This document shows positions 42,109 to 53,370 of a stretch of 64,000 nucleotides of DNA, piece by piece. Each line of letters begins with the position of its first letter. The stretch's first letter is position 1. The notes beneath the pieces are model-generated. The model did not search any database, was not told where the DNA came from, and saw nothing but the letters and a program-made list of their open reading frames with translations. A program made the translations under genes and the position numbers. Origin of the DNA: Euclidia mi. Lineage: Eukaryota; Arthropoda; Insecta; Lepidoptera; Erebidae. The stretch lies in assembly GCA_944739405.2 (NCBI GenBank), contig OX123190.2, positions 27,006,807-27,070,806 of the forward strand, written 5' to 3'.

Positions 42109-42586
42109 TGAATAGCGTAAGGATGAAAGTAGAAGAATGATAGATAGATGAAATATAGTAAAGGTTAATAACATGGAAATCCAAGCTAAATCGCAATTTC
42201 GCGTGTTTATAATATTAAAGCGACAAGCGTGCGCTCCGCGTCGAGGTAAGGTCCTGACTGGTTTGACCTTGCGCGGTGAGAAGGAATGCGCCCGCGCAGC
42301 CGTAGCCGGCCGTATATGGCTATTGATAATTATACAGGTATCGGTCATTAGTGATGACGGCTCTGTCGATAGTTCAGTGAACATCGACTATCGATAGAAA
42401 ATTTATCGACCAACTGGTAAGGGTGTATATATGATGGTGTTCAGTGATTGTGTTTAAATGTAAATAAACATATATAAATTGTATAGTAATTTGTAATTGT
42501 GTTTGTTTGTAAATATTAGTTTTAAGTTTTAAATTATATAGATAAACATATGTAAATGATTTTAATAAAGTGTATAGTTGCCTACA
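42109..42586 (-). repeat. Candidate 3' LTR of the Ty3/Gypsy element
   Basis: Read on the minus strand it begins TGTAGGCAACTATACAC directly after the purine tract GGAGGGGGGTGG, as expected for a polypurine tract and LTR, and ends CGCTATTCA, giving TG...CA ends and a length of 478 bp. The far end coincides with the point where the RT-family frame is cut. Without the 5' LTR the borders are inferred. Confidence 0.6.
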
Positions 42587-42606
42587 CCACCCCCCTCCAG
42601 AGACCG

Positions 42607-44880
42607 TCAAGGGCGATAGAAATCAGTAAATTTAACACGCCTCCCAGAACGTGTTGTATAACTTGGCGGCATTTCTTGTGCGAGTTCCTCCACCTGGTCA
42701 GATAGGATGAAGGCAGGCTTTAGTCGGTCAATGGATACTGTCAATTCGTTGTTTTTAACGAGTATCTGAAATATCTTGTCCCCTCGTGTGATGACTTTAT
42801 ATGGTCCAGAATAAGCAGGCTGAAGAGCGCCTCGCAATGCGTCTTCACGGAGGAAAACGTGATCGCAAGTTTCTAGCTTTTTATAAATGAACACCTTGGG
42901 ATTGCAGTGCCGGGAAGCTGGTAGCGGTCGGAGTTTCTCGGCGAAATTTCTGAGCCTTGCCGTAAATTCGGAAGTGTCTACTGTACCGTTGACCGTTGGC
43001 TCAAAAAATTCTCCGGGTAACCTTAGCGGCTCTCCGTACAGCAGTTCCGCAGAAGAGGCTTGGAGGTCTTCCTTAAAGGCAGATCTTACGCCTAATAAGA
43101 CCCATGGCAGAGATTCGGTCCACCTATCGTTTGCATGGCAGACGATTGCGGCCTTCAGCTGACCCGGCCGTTCGACCAAGCCATTGCATGCCGGATGGTA
43201 GGCTGTCGTCCGTTTATGTTCGAATCCAGCTATCCTCGACAGACATTGAAACAGAGCCGATTCAAACTGGCGACCACGGTCGGTTACAATATCTGTAGGG
43301 CCACCGAACCGAGAAATCCAAATGGACAGCAATGCCTTGTCCACAGTTTCCGCTGTAATATCTTGTATCGGCACTGCTTCCGGCCACCGTGTAAATCTAT
43401 CCACGGCCGTTAAGCAGTACCGATAACCTTGAGAAATCGGGAGAGGACCCACCAGGTCAATATGGATCTGCTTAAACCGAGCGCGCGGTAAGTTGTAAGT
43501 GCCGAGAGGGGAAGTCACGTGACGGTTGACTTTCGTCCTCTGACACGATATACAAGCACGCGCCCAGTCCCTACTGTCCTTTCGCACACCCGGCCATACA
43601 AACCGCTCGGCTATCAGCTTGGCCGACGCATTGGCACCAGGGTGGCTTAAAGAATGCAAGCTATTAAAGATTTGCCTCCGAAAGGGTTTAGGTACGTATG
43701 GCCTGGAAGCTGAAGTACTGACGTCGCAGTACAGGTACAGGTCGCGGCTTCCAGGCACATTGAATTTTTTGAGCTGCAGAGAAGAACCTTCGCTCAAAAG
43801 CTTACAGAGTTCTGGGTCAGAAGCCTGAGCTTGAGCTAATTTCTCGAGGTCTACGGGTTCTGCAAGCTCTTCAACTTGCGACAAGGTATCTGCAACCACA
43901 TTATCCTTACCAGAAATGTGGCGGATATCTGTCGTGAATTGGGATATAAAATCCAAGTGCCTGTACTGCCTAGGCGAACAGTTGTTCTTCCTTTCATTGA
44001 AGGCAAAACTAATGGGTTTATGGTCAGTATAGACTATAAAATGGCGAGCTTCTAGCATGTGCCTAAAATATTTAATGGCCTCATAAATTGCTAGAAGCTC
44101 CCTATCATATGGTGAGTATTTCACCTGTGAAGGGCTCAATTTTCTTGAAAAGAAAGCTAAGGGCTGCCATGCGTCATCTTTAAATTTCTGTAGGACTGCT
44201 CCGATAGCTTTGTCGGAAGCGTCTGTAACCACAGCAAGCTTAGCGGTGCAGTCCGGATGAGCTAGAAGAGCAGCGTTGGTCAGGCTTTCTTTGCAAGCTT
44301 CGAAACCAGCTAGTGTGTCGCCTGTCAAGGAAATTGGCTGTGAGCCTTTGACGGAGCCTGTTAGTAAGGCGTGAAGTGGGGCTTGGATTTCAGCTGCATG
44401 AGGAAGAAATCTCCTATAAAAGTTAACCATGCCGAGGAAGCCTCTGAGCTGGCGAACGTTGGTTGGTGGGGGAAAATCCTTGATCGCCTGAACTTTGGCA
44501 TCAAGTGGCTTAGTACCGCTCTCGGTAATCCGGTAGCCCAGAAAAGTTACCTCCTCCATACCGAAAACGCATTTCGAGGTGTTCACCAACATGCCGTATT
44601 CCTTCAGCCTGTTGAAGACCTGACGAAGGTGATCCTCGTGCTGCTTAGGGCTTCTAGAAAACACAAGAAAGTCATCCAGGTAACAATATATGAAGTCTAA
44701 TCCCCTCGTCATCTAGTCCACGGACCGCTGAAAAGTTTGGCCCGCATTCCTAAGGCCGAACGTCATAAGAGGAAATTCAAATAACCCAAATGGGGTCGTG
44801 ATAGCGGTCTTAGGAATGTCCTCGGGGCTGACAGGTATCTGATTATAGGCTTTCTCTAAATCGAGCGTGCTGAAGACTTT
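42607..44880 (-). pseudogene. Ty3/Gypsy pol: RT, RNase H, integrase, 5'-truncated, one stop
   Basis: The frame starts within the RT at FSTLDLEKAYNQIPV (44880). It has TTPFGLFEFPLMTFGLRNA, then a TAG at 44713, then IYCYLDDFLVFSRS (catalytic YLDD) and LRGFLGMVNFYRRFLP. RNase H follows (VVTDASDKAIGAVLQ, YDRELLAIYEAIKYFRHMLE, YTDHKPISFAF). The integrase zinc finger is HSLSHPGANASAKLIAERFV with CISCQRTKV. The integrase core has IHIDLVGPLP, DIVTDRGRQFES and HPACNGLVERPGQLK (D, D, E present). The C-terminal part ends FTDFYRP at 42607. Except for the single in-frame stop, over 750 codons are open, so this is a relatively recent insertion. Gag, protease and the 5' LTR are absent. Confidence 0.9.
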
Positions 44881-46562
44881 ACATATTATGAGCAACACGT
44901 ATAATACAGCACAGATAATCTGTTAACATATAAACTTGTAATCAGTGTCATCTAATACGTGTGTAGTTAGTAAAGTATCGATACAACTTGGAATTGAACT
45001 CGCCTCGTTCCACAAACACTCGGTAAGAATTTACCGTAATTCGGTTTCGTAAAAACAAACTAAGTGCAAAATACTTACAAGAAACAATAATTATTCTACA
45101 GTTTACGCAAACGAGCAAAACGTAAGTGGAATACAATTTATGTAAATTCTTTGGCTAAAGAATGTCGAGCCAGGTAAACTGTTTGTTTGTTCCGTGCGTT
45201 TGCGTCTATATTTTGTGCACGAAATATTTTTAAAGAATTAAAGCAAGCCTACGAAGTGCTCTCGAGGTTTCTCTAATGCGGCTAATCTTATTTTAATTTA
45301 TATGTAAATTCATTCTTGCCATATTATCTCCAATATTCCGGCCGAATGTTCCGAGTTCCAATAGTTCTTTTTTAGATATTTTAATATTATAACAATCTCG
45401 CTTATTTCCACTTTTATTACCTCCACTTTTAACTTTAATTCCGCAGACATGCCAAAGGAACTCAATGATTACTGGGGAGAATGGAGTGGGAAGAAAAAGA
45501 AAGAAAAATATATAATGAAGTCCCGTCGAACCCCACTTTTGCTAGCTTTGTTGCCATTATTGTAATCTAATCAAAGGTTACACTGTGTAGCGATAGATAA
45601 ATGAAAAACGCAAATTCCCTCCCTCGCTTCAAGTTAACACCTACACCGAAGGTTATTTAGATATTAATATTTTTACTCGTAAGACTCAAGAGATTCTTAT
45701 CATGTAGTCTATTGACACATCGGTTTATCTTGCTCGGTGATATGGGGTAAATTGGATAATATCAGAGGGGTGATGTCTATCTAAAGGTTATTATGAAAGT
45801 GCTTGAGACTTGTACTCTAATTTGAGGAGATGGGGTGAAATCTGGTTGGTTTAAATAGTCATATAAGTATATACATAAATAGAATCATTATTTTATTTTG
45901 TGTGCCTTCCATTAAGCTGTGAACATAAACAATATCTAGTGCCTAAGTAATTTGACCGTTAAATACTTGATTACTTTTTGTTCGCTATAATGGCCTTCGT
46001 TTAATGTTTTAAGTCATAATTGTAAAATGATGTACCTACACTTCGTAATTTACTCTGCAAGATGTAATTACCCTAAAATCTCAAGTTCCTTTCAAAGACA
46101 TTTATTCGATGGAATGAGGAAATTGTCATAATATTTTCTTTTTTCTATCAGGGTAAAATATGGCGAGAGATTTGAGTAAAAATTACACATTTTTTTTACA
46201 CAACCCAAAAGTTTTTGTTGGGTTAATTACGTTTTTCGAAGAATTTCAGACTCTGTTCGATTTGGTTATTGAATTTATTCTTTGTTACGTACAAGCTAGA
46301 AAGTATTTTTTACGAAGCTGCTCCGGATCTGTAAGGGAAAATGTTATAAGCTTAGAAGAAAACTTGAAGACTTACCGAACAGGAAGCCTGCCAAGTTCTG
46401 GTATACTAAGTTTATATTTTAATGTACACAGAGTTAAATACTTGTGAAGGTATGGTGTTTGTAATAGTGTACTGAACTGTTTAAAAATAATAAAAGGATA
46501 CTTTGAACCTATGTAGTCCGTTTTGTAGAGCCTAGATTAAAATTAGATTTTAAGATTTTGAT
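44881..46562. other. Non-coding stretch
   Basis: AT-rich, no named repeat. A 95-codon plus-strand frame at 46160-46447 (MARDLSKNYTFFLHNPKVFV) shows no domain, and I do not call it a gene. Confidence 0.4.
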
Positions 46563-46603
46563 ATTTGAACTGCGGAATAGCAGCCCTACGCTACTAACCC
46601 CAC

Positions 46604-47416
46604 TGTACAAGGGGTGTGTTAAATGATAAGGGATTAATCTAACTTGTTAACCTACACTATCCTAGAGTCGTAGCCTATCACCTAAACCTAATATCCTATC
46701 CTAGTTATCCTAATCCTTATACCTATATGTATCCTAAACCTATCCTAACTTGCACCTAGCGTAAAATGCGTATAGGCTTGGTGCTCTGTGGTATTCTGTG
46801 ATACAGACCAGCACTTATACGCACCTACTACTAAGCGCCTAACCTATGGTACGTACTATCGTGGTACTACTGTGGTATGCTGTGATACAGACCTACGATT
46901 CGTACGCGCCTAGAACCTAACCCTATTTGTCCCTACAATCCTTTTTAGATCCTAGCCCTACTATACGTATTTATATATACTTATATAAATAGGTGCGGGA
47001 TATCTGCCACCGGAGACCTATGATGACAGACGGACTGTGGGTAGGACTTAGGTATGGTGGAAATGGTTTTCTGACGGCCAACTCGACAGACTCACCGAGC
47101 TGATCAGTACTGATGGCTAAAGGTGTCTTGGCCACCGTCAGAGGTGTGGGAAGGGTATCGAGTCAAAGTCGGATTAAACTTGTGACTGGTTTATTTCTTA
47201 TTCTACATGATCTTATATACTAAACTTATCCTATGTACACACACACAACTTTACGGTTGTGTGCTGTGTGTGTAAGGTGCCATCTCAGCGGTATGTACCT
47301 TAGGTGAGTACGTGATTTTCTCTTAATTTAATTTAAATCACGAACAATAATTGTTGTGGTAAAAACTCACGTAGGATTATATCGCTGATATGGCATGGCA
47401 TGTTCATGTGTGAACA
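46604..47416 (-). repeat. 3' LTR of the compact element (element reads minus)
   Basis: 813 bp, nearly identical to 49563-50323 apart from about 52 bp (around GTACTATCGTGGTACTACTG) that the other copy lacks. TG...CA ends. Just beyond it, at 46563-46603, about 40 bp resemble the leader that follows the other LTR. Confidence 0.8.
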
Positions 47417-47920
47417 TTCTGGCCTCTCCGAGGAACAGGCAACTCCAGTTGATATAATTCTATGGAGTCATCCTTGGCTGCGTCCTGGTTCCGTGGCTGC
47501 TTCCTGGGAGGCTTCGGCAGATGGTTCGGCTGGCTGTAGACGGCGTTCCGTGCAGTGTGCGGCGTTCCATGCAGTGGGATGGTTGTTTGCTGTCTTGATG
47601 CGGTGCACGTTGCAGGTGTGGTGGATCAGATCTTGATGATTTGGGGTGTTTTCTTTTTTTTATACCGTTGTCGGCAATTTTTATTACTTCTACGTCTCTA
47701 ATAATTATCTCTTCTCGCTAATTTTATTGATGTTTATTATAAACAACCAGTGCAAAGATATTTCCAATGGATATTACTTGACTTTTAGTGTAGTGATATA
47801 AGTAGGACATTTAGTGTTAGTTTGATTTTTCAATAATTGGTCAACGATGCAATTTTCATTTAATTGCATGTTCTTCACCACTCCAGGGAAGCAAAGAAAC
47901 TGTTCGTACCTTTGTTATAA

Positions 47921-48447
47921 GTTTGACCAAGTTGCACCCTGGCAATCTTGGTTGTAAGTTAACTTCAACACTGTGGTCTGAAGTCTTCGGTGTTTCATCA
48001 CCGATACCTACTATCTCGCATTTTATTTTGCTGCGAGTGTAGGCTAGTAGTTAGGCAACTTCTTCCGTGAGAATGAAGCCTGAGAACTTTGATCACACAG
48101 CACTCTTAGTAGCCTTTATCTTGGCTTATGTATGCACAAGGGCCGTTGCTAAAAGCGTTGTACTCTGTGTGTCCGGTCCGGTAAGTTTGCCCAAGTTGCA
48201 CTGTGATAATCTTGGTTGTAATTTAACTTCAACACTGTGGTCTGAAGTCTTCGGTGTTTCATCACCGATACCTACTATCTCGCATTTAATTTTTCTGCGA
48301 GTGTGGGATAGTAATTTGGCTACTTCTTCTGTGAGAATGAAGCCTGAGAACCTAGATCACACACTCTTAGTAGCCTTTATCTTGGCTTATGTTTGCACAA
48401 GGGCTGTTGCTAAAAGCGTTGTAATCTGTGTGTCAGGTCCGGTATGT
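47921..48447. repeat. 264-bp tandem duplication inside the compact LTR element
   Basis: GTTTGACCAAGTTGCAC (47921) recurs as GTTTGCCCAAGTTGCAC (48185). The two units match throughout, including CTGAAGTCTTCGGTGTTTCA and AGAATGAAGCCTGAGAAC, and both end near TGTGTGTC-GGTCCGGTA. Confidence 0.85.
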
Positions 48448-48900
48448 GTGACTTGTTTTTTTCCAAGTTGTAGTTGTAGTTGGGTTTTCAAAGGTTTTCC
48501 TATGCTTTGACCCTTTATTTTCGTCATTATTACTAACGTAATTGTTGACATTAACCTTCTTTTGAAGTTCAAGGTATAATAATAAATGTTGACCTAGTTT
48601 TGCCACAATATCTACACTAAAACATTGAATGAATGTATTATGCACTGTTTGCATACCTACTTTATTGTTACGTGGGCTGATCTGCTGACGACGTTTTAAG
48701 TTCCGCGCACCTGTATATGTTATGCATGTTATTATTACATAGCCAGCACTTGTAGTTATACGAGCTATTTATAGATTTTGTTATTTATAATCGGATTTTA
48801 ATTTACAATTGCTATATGCGAGACACTTAAATCGTTTTTTTTTTCGGGCAAGATAAAAATATTTGAAGCATTGATGAAAATATTTGAAGTTTGTTTGGCT

Positions 48901-49173
48901 CTACAAGTTGTTCGTATTATAGAGATCTGTGACTACCGCGAAGTAATTAGACTTTGTATTAGTATGTTCTTCTACGATGTCCTGGTCTTCAAGTAGCGAA
49001 TGGTTTGCCAATGCTCTGGTCAAGGCTTCTGTGAGTTGCAATCTTCTTTCTGCGATGTATTTTTCTGTTTTCCTGGATGCCGAGTCCTTTTTGATGTTGG
49101 TCAATATGCGTCCGATTTCTTTGTAGTAGCTCTCCTGGCTTTTTACAATTGCGTTGATCTGTTGTACGTCCAT
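48901..49173 (-). CDS. Gag-like short ORF of the compact LTR element (hypothetical)
   Basis: A 90-codon frame with its ATG about 390 bp downstream of the right-hand LTR. It is strongly helical and charged: MDVQQINAIVKSQESYYKEI, GRILTNIKKDSASRKTEKYI, RRLQLTEALTRALANHSLLE. The position matches where gag starts in LTR elements, and the style matches the N-terminal helices of insect retrotransposon gag proteins; I infer the role from these two facts only. It stops at 48901 without capsid or zinc-knuckle regions. Confidence 0.45.
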   Translation of the reverse strand: MDVQQINAIVKSQESYYKEIGRILTNIKKDSASRKTEKYIAERRLQLTEALTRALANHSLLEDQDIVEEHTNTKSNYFAVVTDLYNTNNL

Positions 49174-49562
49174 CTTGCTGCCCTATCCTATCCTGTTTAA
49201 CCTAACAAGGGGTGGGGTGAAAACAAAAAGTAACTTAGTTGCGATCTGTTTCCTTGTTACGGTATTTGCGACTTCTCGAGCACCGGGGCGACCCTGTTCA
49301 GGGAGACCGATACCTGATCCGCTACCGAACGACGCAACTAAGTTAGTCAGTCACTTAATATACAACGAAACAAACGCTAGGATGGTGCGCAAGTCTGCTG
49401 TATACCAGTTGTCAGTCAGTGAATTTGTCAATTTAAGGGACAAGAGGACCACGTGCTTCGGGGGAGCAATTACTGATTCTAATAGGACCAATCCTAAATC
49501 CTATCCTACCGGTGAAGGACCAAATGAACAGCGGGGTAGCACCCCAACGCTCTTGACCCAAC

Positions 49563-50323
49563 TGTACAAGGGGAGTGATTAAATGATAAGGAAATAGTCT
49601 AACTTCTTAACCTACACTACCTAGAGTCGTAGTCTATCACCTATACCTAATATCCTATCCTAGTTATCCTAATCCTTATACCTATATGTATCCTAAATCT
49701 ATCCTAACTTGCACCTAGCGTAAAAATGCGTATAGGCTTGGTGCTCTGTGGTATTCTGTGATACAGACCAGCACTCATACGCACCTACTACTAAGCGCCT
49801 AACCTATGGCACGTACGTAGAACCTAACCCTATTTGTCCCTACAATCCCTATTAGATCCTAGCCCTACTATACGTATTTATATATACTTATATAGATAGG
49901 TGCGGGATATCTGCCACCGGAGACCTATGATGACAGACGAACTGTGGGTAGGACTTAGGTATGGTGGAAATGGTTTTCTGACGGCCAACTCGACAGACTC
50001 ACCGAGCTGATCAGTACTGATGGCTAAAGGTGTCTTGGCCACCGTCAAAGGTGTGGGAAGGGTATCGAGTCAAAGTCGGATTAAACTTGTGACTGGTTTA
50101 TTTCTTATTCTACATGATCTTATATACTAAACTTATCCTATGTACACACACACAACTTTACGGTTGTGTGCTGTGTGTGTAAGGTGCCATCTCAGCGGTA
50201 TGTACCTTAGGTGAGTACGTGATTTTCTCTTAATTTAATAGAAATCACGAACAATAATTGTTGTGGTAAAAACTCACGTAGGATTATATCGCTGATATGG
50301 CATGGCATGTTCATGTGTGAACA
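49563..50323 (-). repeat. 5' LTR of the compact element (element reads minus)
   Basis: 761 bp, partner of 46604-47416 with about 52 bp less. After its minus-strand end TTGTACA comes GTTGGGTCAAGAGCGTTGGG, where a primer-binding site would be expected; I could not match it to a specific tRNA. Confidence 0.8.
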
Positions 50324-50884
50324 ATATTTATTTCACTTTCGAGCAAATTGTTATTGAACTTTTCTCTTTCGGTCAAACTAAAGATAAATCTGTCGTGTAC
50401 ATGTAGCCTTAGCTAATATACACTGCACAGCTGTCGGCGTAAACATGTATTTAAATAAAGAAAGTATGCACTCACTGGACACAAAATCCAGCTTCTTTTT
50501 TTTATAAAGAGGAATCACGCAATACAAATAAATATCATGCCGGGGGGTACCGTCAATTTCGGTAGCCCATTTAAACATTAGACACAAGGAACACTCGAAC
50601 TTACAAATACCATTTGAGAATCACTCAAACTTTTTCAAAGTAGTAATCGAACCTACTACACCTGGCGCAGTTCAAAACGGTGACCACCTGACAACATTTT
50701 TACTGAGGTAGTTCATCAAATTAAAGACCACAGTTGTTCACAATTCTCAAACTCATTGGCTCTCACTGTTAGTCTTGTGAATTCTCGCCGTTTTCAAATG
50801 ACATAAATATTATATTGATACATAAACAACAAACTGCATGCACATTCTCTTTTAGTTAGTTTTATATTATTTTATTGTATAGCT
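50324..50884. other. Non-coding stretch
   Basis: No supported gene or repeat; a short T-run lies at about 50497-50505. Confidence 0.4.
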
Positions 50885-51200
50885 AAGGAAGCGATAGTCA
50901 ATTGGAGATACTAACATACTGCCATGCGGAAGGTAACGGGTTCAAATCCAAGGCGTGTACCACTTATTAGTTTCCCCGTGCCTCGAAGGGCACCGTAAGC
51001 CGTTACGGTCAGTACTTACCCGAGTAATACGGCAAACATTCAGATTGACAAAACGGCAAAATGAACCCCGCATAAGGTTGACCAACTACAAATATCCTTA
51101 TCCGCCCGTGGGTTAGAAAGGACACAAAGTCGTCGGCCTTACTTGATTAGACTTAGAAGCCATTACCAAAGTCAGAGGCCTTTTGAAATGTAGAGTTTCA
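50885..51200 (+). mobile_element. tRNA-derived SINE of lepidopteran type
   Basis: A tRNA-like head has box A TAGTCAATTGG (about 50897) and box B GGGTTCAAATCC (about 50938). A body follows with GTACCACTTATTAGTTTCCC, CGTGCCTCGAAGGGCACCGT and AAGCCGTTACGGTC, and near the end GTCAGAGGCCTT. The order matches a SINE body I recall from many moth and butterfly genomes. SINEs are transcribed by RNA polymerase III and mobilised by LINE enzymes. Confidence 0.65.
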
Positions 51201-51902
51201 ATTAGACGTTATATAATTCTGAAATGATTTAGTTTTTTTGATTTAGAGCTGTATTCATCGTAAGGCTTTGCAATATACTTATTACTTCAGGCATCTTAAT
51301 ATTTATTCTTGATTTGCAGTCGGTAAAAGTGCAATCTTGCCGATTTTGTAGCTTATCCAGCTCGACAAAACCTTTAAAAGATTATCAATTAGATTTTATT
51401 ATTAGACTATTGACTGCAGTTCCAGAATTAATGCATTAACTCATCAGTTTATTTACAATTGAAACTCTTTACTATGCAACAAACTAGGGAGCCGCATAGA
51501 ATAATACTGACTCTTTAAAAAACTACCATGCAGACTCGATAAAACCATTTAAAAATAGCCCAATACAATGCAAAACCAAAATGTTATACTAAGTATTTTT
51601 CTGTAGTCTCCGTACGGCAGACTGCATGGAGGGACGAATTTGGCGGTAAATCCGTTCCCTAGCTTTGGTTGTCGACCCGTCCCACTGTCAATTAGGTAAC
51701 AGGTAGTGCTGCGAAGGCAGGTGTCAAGTGATGGTAATTAACTACCAGACGCTCGGCCGATCAGAAACGACCTATACGCGTACTGAACTCGGTTCTATTG
51801 TTAAACTATTTGACTTGAACGTATTATACAATTTGCCTCTAGTATATTTTCATTGACTTCATATTTAATACGTTTTTATTATGTCAACCTGTGAATACAT
51901 CT
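51201..51902. other. Non-coding stretch
   Basis: No gene. The sub-region 51605-51790 is somewhat GC-richer (GACCCGTCCCACTGTCAATT) and may be an old repeat. Confidence 0.4.
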
Positions 51903-52075
51903 ATACTAGTATTATAAAGCTGATGAGTTGTTTGTTTGAACGCGCTAATCTCAGGTACAACTAGTTCAATTTCTGTTTTTTTATGTTGAACAGCCCAGTT
52001 ATTCAGAAAGTCTCTAGGTTATACAACATGACGATATAAGCTACAGGTGTGGAGCAGTGGCCCTAAATAACGTTC
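51903..52075 (-). repeat. Inverse copy of the repeat end at 33480-33555
   Basis: The minus strand reads ACCTGAGATTAGCGCGTTCA then AACAAACAACTCATCAGC and TTTATAATACTAGTATAG, the same terminal sequence as 33480-33555. Confidence 0.65.
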
Positions 52076-52554
52076 CTTTATTAAAGGGGTAAAAATGCAT
52101 TCAGTCCTAGACGAGCAGAATCGAGGACGAAGTCTATTTTGATGTAAAATACTTTTATACACCGAGTACCTACACAGATGGGTGAAGGACGTTCTTCCAT
52201 AGATCCCATGCTATAATAATAGCTTTTTAATTACATAATCAATTCATTATTTGCGGAAGATACTTATTTTTGTAATTGTTAAAGGTAAAACCTCAATAGG
52301 GTCATGAACTCATACAGACATTCAGGTGTTTTTGTGCGTGTCCGCGAATACATACAAAGGCATTCGTTTCGGGATTCGATTCGCAGAAACGATAACTGAC
52401 GTGCTTGTATTAAGAAAAAAAGGTGCGGAGATATTTGTGTAACAGAGGATATATTCTACATCCGGGATATTATACGTAGAATCATTTGATGTGATTGTTA
52501 TTTTGTGCTTCTAAATCTCAAAAACAGTTAATACAATACACGTGTATAGAAAAG
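52076..52554. other. Non-coding stretch
   Basis: No recognised feature. Confidence 0.4.
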
Positions 52555-52720
52555 GAACAAAAAGGAGAGGGAGGTTAAGGAAAAGATGGATGGGCTGTGC
52601 GAGGATGGATATGAAAGTGAAGGGTAAGTGATTGGATGAAGGGTGACCGAACTATGGAAGCGAAGGAAATACTACAACGACTTCAAATAAATGACAACTA
52701 GGCGAGATGATGATGATATG
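52555..52720 (+). pseudogene. C-terminal end of an APE-type LINE ORF
   Basis: The plus frame reads KRRGRLRKRWMGCARMDMKV then a stop, and a shifted remainder ends in a GATGATGATGA repeat. The GRPKKRW---D-M--K pattern followed by an ATG/GAT-type short repeat is the usual end of a group of LINE ORFs. Only about 50 codons remain. Confidence 0.5.
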
Positions 52721-52946
52721 AGCTATGGATATTGGTATGGTGGCTCTTATTATAAAACAACTGAAACGAGAAAAAAGGCTTTTGTGTAGCTTTCAAGATG
52801 TTTTGTTTTCGCTATTGGTTTAGTAGTCAGAGATCCCGATTGTTAAGCCGAAGGGCGTACATACGATATTTATAATAAATTTGATATGTATTACAAAGTA
52901 TATATTATTATAAGTATATTAATCATTTATCTGGGTAACGTAGCAA

Positions 52947-52984
52947 TTGATTCCAAACTAGATAGAGATCTAGTTTGGAATCAA
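52947..52984. repeat. Perfect 17-bp hairpin
   Basis: TTGATTCCAAACTAGAT (52947-52963) and its exact complement (52968-52984) are separated by AGAG. Confidence 0.85.
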
Positions 52985-53081
52985 CTGCTCCTGTCTAAAA
53001 TTGCCTGGGATTTCATTATATTAAGAGATATTGACCTAAATCGAAGGAATGAAGAGGAATAAAAAATAAAAAATTATGAAT

Positions 53082-53357
53082 TGACATTAAATTATGAATT
53101 GACATTATGAATTTTGACATTTTGAAATTAGTGACATAACATTTTTATTTACATTTGTAGTACTTATATCTTTACATCCTGACATTTTTGATTTGACATT
53201 TGTAATTTTATTTATTTTGTTTTGACATTGTTTGATTTGACATTGTTATTTTCTTTTGACATTTGAAATTACTTAAGTAATATATTATTATTTTATTTTT
53301 TAGACATTCTTAAATTGACATTCAATAATATTTTCTGACATTTAAATATATGACATT
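53082..53357. repeat. TGACATT-rich low-complexity tract
   Basis: Eleven occurrences of TGACATT on the plus strand in 276 bp, irregularly spaced in very AT-rich DNA. Spacing is not constant, so it is not a simple tandem repeat. Confidence 0.75.
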
Positions 53358-53370
53358 TTATTGTTTAAAT

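Larger units (their letters stand above)
46563..50323 (-). mobile_element. Compact LTR retrotransposon, probably non-autonomous
   Basis: Two near-identical direct repeats (46604-47416 and 49563-50323) enclose only about 2.1 kb. In minus orientation the ends read TGTTCACACATGAACA... and ...CCCCTTGTACA. A purine-rich CGGAGAGGCCAGAA (rc of 47417-47433) sits right before the left-hand LTR and could be the polypurine tract. A short gag-like frame lies downstream of the right-hand LTR. No protease, RT or integrase is present. The element therefore resembles a deletion derivative that would need enzymes in trans. Confidence 0.7.

Noticed and set aside
46160..46447. 95-codon frame starting MARDLSKNYTFF
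   Set aside because: AT-rich composition and no domain; no supporting context.
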